Part shown: positions 61,288 to 64,000 of the stretch, in pieces
Numbering within the stretch: the first letter of the stretch is position 1
Layout of the letters: every line of letters starts with the position of its first letter
Source of the DNA: Aphis gossypii
Taxonomy: Eukaryota > Arthropoda > Insecta > Hemiptera > Aphididae
Length of the DNA stretch: 64,000 nucleotides
Assembly: GCF_020184175.1 (NCBI RefSeq)
Contig: NC_065532.1
Location: 6,200,001 to 6,264,000, forward strand
Direction of reading: 5' to 3'
Notes under the pieces: model-generated
What the model was told of the DNA's origin: nothing
Databases searched by the model: none
Seen by the model: only the letters and a program-made list of their open reading frames with translations
Translations under genes and position numbers: made by a program

Positions 61288-63960
61288 TTAACTATTACTG
61301 TTTAAAATATTTTTCTTCTGATCAATTTGTAGGCTCTCTATAGCTGAATAAGGTAAAGTCGCACTAACGGTTATTGGTGGCATACCAGGTAACGATATTG
61401 GAGTTGTAAGTGGTATTCCTGAGTAAACATCTGTAATATATTTAAATGATAAATTATAACCTCTAATATAATAAAATCATAAAAAAGATACAAATTTGAT
61501 TTTTAGAATTTTCGAATATCAAATTAAATTATTGTAATAAAAATCTGAGTTCTTATTGTTAAAAATTACTTGGTTGATATTGTAATGGCTGCAAAGGTTG
61601 AAATTGATCTGAATAATTTATTCCTGAAAATGTATAATCCATTGTTTAATAATTATTATTAGAAATATGTTAACATAAATAAGTATATTTTATTTTTACA
61701 CCAATCTGTATTGAGATATTTCTAAAAATTTTAAAAGAGATTTAATATTTATTTTTAAGAAGCAATGTTTTACATAGAAATAACTTATTATTATGGGCAG
61801 TGCCGTATTTTCAATAATTTCTTGGAGGGGTTTTCAAATTTTAAAAACCCCATCTGGGTAACACAAATTACAATTAAGATACTCCATACCAAAATAACCC
61901 AAATATACTGTCTTAGATAGTTATATAGACAGTCTATGTCTATCTACATTGTTAAATTATTAGAAAACACATAATAAAATATTTATTTAACATAAAGTAA
62001 CTTTTTTTTGTTCTGGTGGTGGGGGTGGTTGAACCCGAGAACCCCCCTCACAAATACGCCACTGATTATAGGTCATATTAGGGCCATATCTGGGGAGAAG
62101 GTGAACCGGAGCACTTGCCCTAGTTATCTTAGTAAAGGGGCACCAAATTACCAAATAACAATAGGATAATAGAGGAGGGCTGAATTGAGAGGGCGCTTAT
62201 TTTATACATTGCCCCGGGTAATAAATATGCTAGATCATATTACTATGAATTTAAAATATTATTCCTATAAATGCAAGATATTCTAGATTGTTATATTAAA
62301 TGTTTGTAAGTGTTCAATAATTATTGATTTTCATTATTTTCTTAAAATAATTTCTTTTAAATACTAGTTTACTGTATTTCAAATACTACATATATTATAC
62401 AGTTAACAGTTATTTTTTACTACCTGGTTGTGGCTGCAGAGGTATTGGTTGTGATTGAGAATCAGACATTTTTGAATAATTGTTTCCTGAAAAAAAAAAA
62501 AATAAACATCTCTAAATAAAATCAATTTTGTTATAATGTGATGTATTAAAATATAAAAATAGTTAAGAATATATATATTTATTTAAGACTTGAGATACAA
62601 AGTAGTACAGAACTGATAAATTAAAAAGTAAGAATAAAATTGAATGAGAAACTTATTTGTATAATTAATGAATAAAAATCTAATTTTACATATTTATTTT
62701 CAATACATTATGTTATATTCCTTATTTTTCTGTTAAGAACTGACAACAGCAAAGGAACTCTTCATAATGCTTCTTTAAGATTTGTACTAATATTAAATAA
62801 TTTATATACATTTAAGAACTAACAATATTTATTGAAATAATGAATAAATTTTTTGATGTGATAGACTTCTAATGAGGACAAATATATTTGTGCTGTGATT
62901 TAATGTATATAATTATATTATTATTATGTTAGAAATTATCATTCTTGAAGACAAAACCTAAAATTTTTTTTTTTATTTATTTGATAAATTTTAATTGAAC
63001 TGAACTATATAGATTATATATAAAATCCAAAATATACTTCAAAAAAATTCTAATAAGTTCTTAAATAATATTAAGTAAGCAGTTTTAATAAATTATGAAG
63101 GCAGTTTAAATTCTTATCAATTTTCAAAGCAAACCAGTTTAAATAAAGTATTTGCAATTTTTACAGTTCAGTTGGATTACAAAAATTAATAGCATGAATA
63201 ATTAATATTAAATATTGTACTAAAAATTAAATTTACCAAGAGGTTGTGCTAAAGGTGACATCTGTGGAAAATTTTTCACAGAAAACATGGGTATAGTACT
63301 TGAACTATTTGATTGGCTGACTTGAGTTTGAAACTGTGTAAAGTAATTACTTATGTCTTTAGAACTCTGTACATCAGCTACAGTTGTAGTACCACCAATA
63401 TCAGTAGGATGAGATTGGGAATAACTAATCTGTGGTGGAAATACATTTGGTGCCTGGTTATTTAATTCTGGAATAGTAGCTGTTTCAGAGAGGCTCACAG
63501 GTGTTATGGATGATGGTTCTTGAGATTCAGAAACAGGGGTAGAATCTTGTGGCGTAAATGGTGGTAATTTTGTTACTTGGGGTGTTAATACGTACGGTTT
63601 TATTGTTTCAGAGGTAGAAACTAGTTGTGGAGGGCTATACTGAGAATTTAAGACTTGGAATGCGGGAATAGAAGGATTTTGAAATGTAGTTATTTGTGGA
63701 GGAAAATATGGTAAAGGCGCAGAATTGCTTGAATAAGGTATTTGTTGATCTGTTGGCGTGGTAGCAGGTATTTCAGATTTTGTACTGTCGAAATATGGTA
63801 TTGATGTAGTTTCAATGCTTTCATTCAATGGTAGCTCTTCTTTAGATTTTTCCGCTTCAATAGTTAAATTATTGACAGTTACTGGATTATCAGATATAAT
63901 AGGTGGTTGTGGTGTCAGAACTGGTGGATTAATTACTTGCGGTACTTGGGCAGCAGATGC
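61288..63960 (-). CDS. Proline-rich protein of unknown family, 3' part of gene (5' end outside window)
   Basis: The last four exons are visible: 63237-63960, 62424-62486, 61570-61623 and 61288-61430. They are joined by phase-1 introns with GT-AG sites and give 327 residues up to the stop. The large exon begins after an acceptor at 63961-63962 with ASAAQVPQVINPPVLTPQPP and is a long low-complexity Pro/Ser/Gln/Thr region. Recurring FPPQI, YSPPQL and LTPQVTKLPPFTPQD patterns look like short linear-motif or scaffold sequence. The two small exons encode similar modules (GNNYS...PLQPQP and GINYS...LQYQP), and the last exon starts NVYSGIPLTTP. No domain, catalytic motif or membrane span is visible. 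A secretory-pathway or nuclear scaffold role is possible, but I cannot name it. Intron 3 from the end holds a hAT MITE. Confidence 0.7.
61798..62064. mobile_element. hAT MITE in proline-rich gene intron
   Basis: The left end is CAGTGCCGTATTT and the right end read inward is CAGTGGCGTATTT. The flanks ATTATGGG (61790-61797) and ATTATAGG (62065-62072) match at 7 of 8. It is 267 bp with no coding content. Immediately downstream (about 62080-62220) is further G+C-richer, repeat-like sequence with no defined ends. Confidence 0.8.
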
Positions 63961-64000
63961 CTATAAAATGAAATAAATTATTTTATGAATACAAACATTA

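Noticed and set aside
1..64000. tRNA, rRNA, CRISPR arrays, operons or other prokaryotic-type systems
   Set aside because: I saw no cloverleaf with A/B boxes, no rRNA-like block, and no regularly spaced repeats. The window is spliced eukaryotic DNA.

Overview
This is a eukaryotic window. The DNA is very AT-rich, the genes are broken by many short GT-AG introns (plus three GC-AG introns), and every recognisable protein is an animal, insect-like housekeeping protein. The base composition, the frequent taggtaggtacctacc-type runs and the dense small DNA transposons suggest a hemipteran, most likely an aphid. That is an inference, because no species marker is present. I see no bacterial, viral, CRISPR or RNA-gene content.

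Layout: PPTC7 phosphatase (365-4536, +) is tail-to-tail with flightless-1 (6087-16395, -, 21 exons). Flightless-1 is head-to-head with sphingosine-1-phosphate lyase (18696-22572, +) across a CpG-rich divergent promoter region. Next come intronless pICln (25330-25917, +) and an unrecognised acidic protein ending in a CaaX-like box (27401-28479, +). Hyccin/FAM126 (32227-37030, -) is followed by a gene-poor stretch (37-42.4 kb) packed with hAT-type MITEs and a broken hAT transposase. A small three-finger C2H2 protein (42489-43140, +) converges on NDUFB11 (43294-45837, -) with interleaved poly(A) signals. NDUFB11 is head-to-head with the FACT subunit SPT16 (46997-60969, +, 22 exons). The window ends in the 3' part of a proline-rich gene of unknown identity (61288-63960, -).

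The genes do not form one pathway. They serve mitochondrial phosphatase activity, actin/nuclear receptor scaffolding, sphingolipid breakdown, snRNP assembly, plasma-membrane PI4P synthesis, complex I and chromatin transcription. For the multi-exon models, the exon lengths sum to a whole number of codons and fit their families' lengths where these are known.

I did not find a new multi-gene system. The observations most worth checking are: three GC-AG introns with the identical gcaagt donor, the CaaX-ending nuclear-type protein, a phase-preserving Ser-rich cassette exon in SPT16, duplicated small exons in the proline-rich gene, a pair of piggyBac-like MITEs with TTAA ends, and a tight cluster of hAT MITEs, several with perfect 8-bp target duplications.
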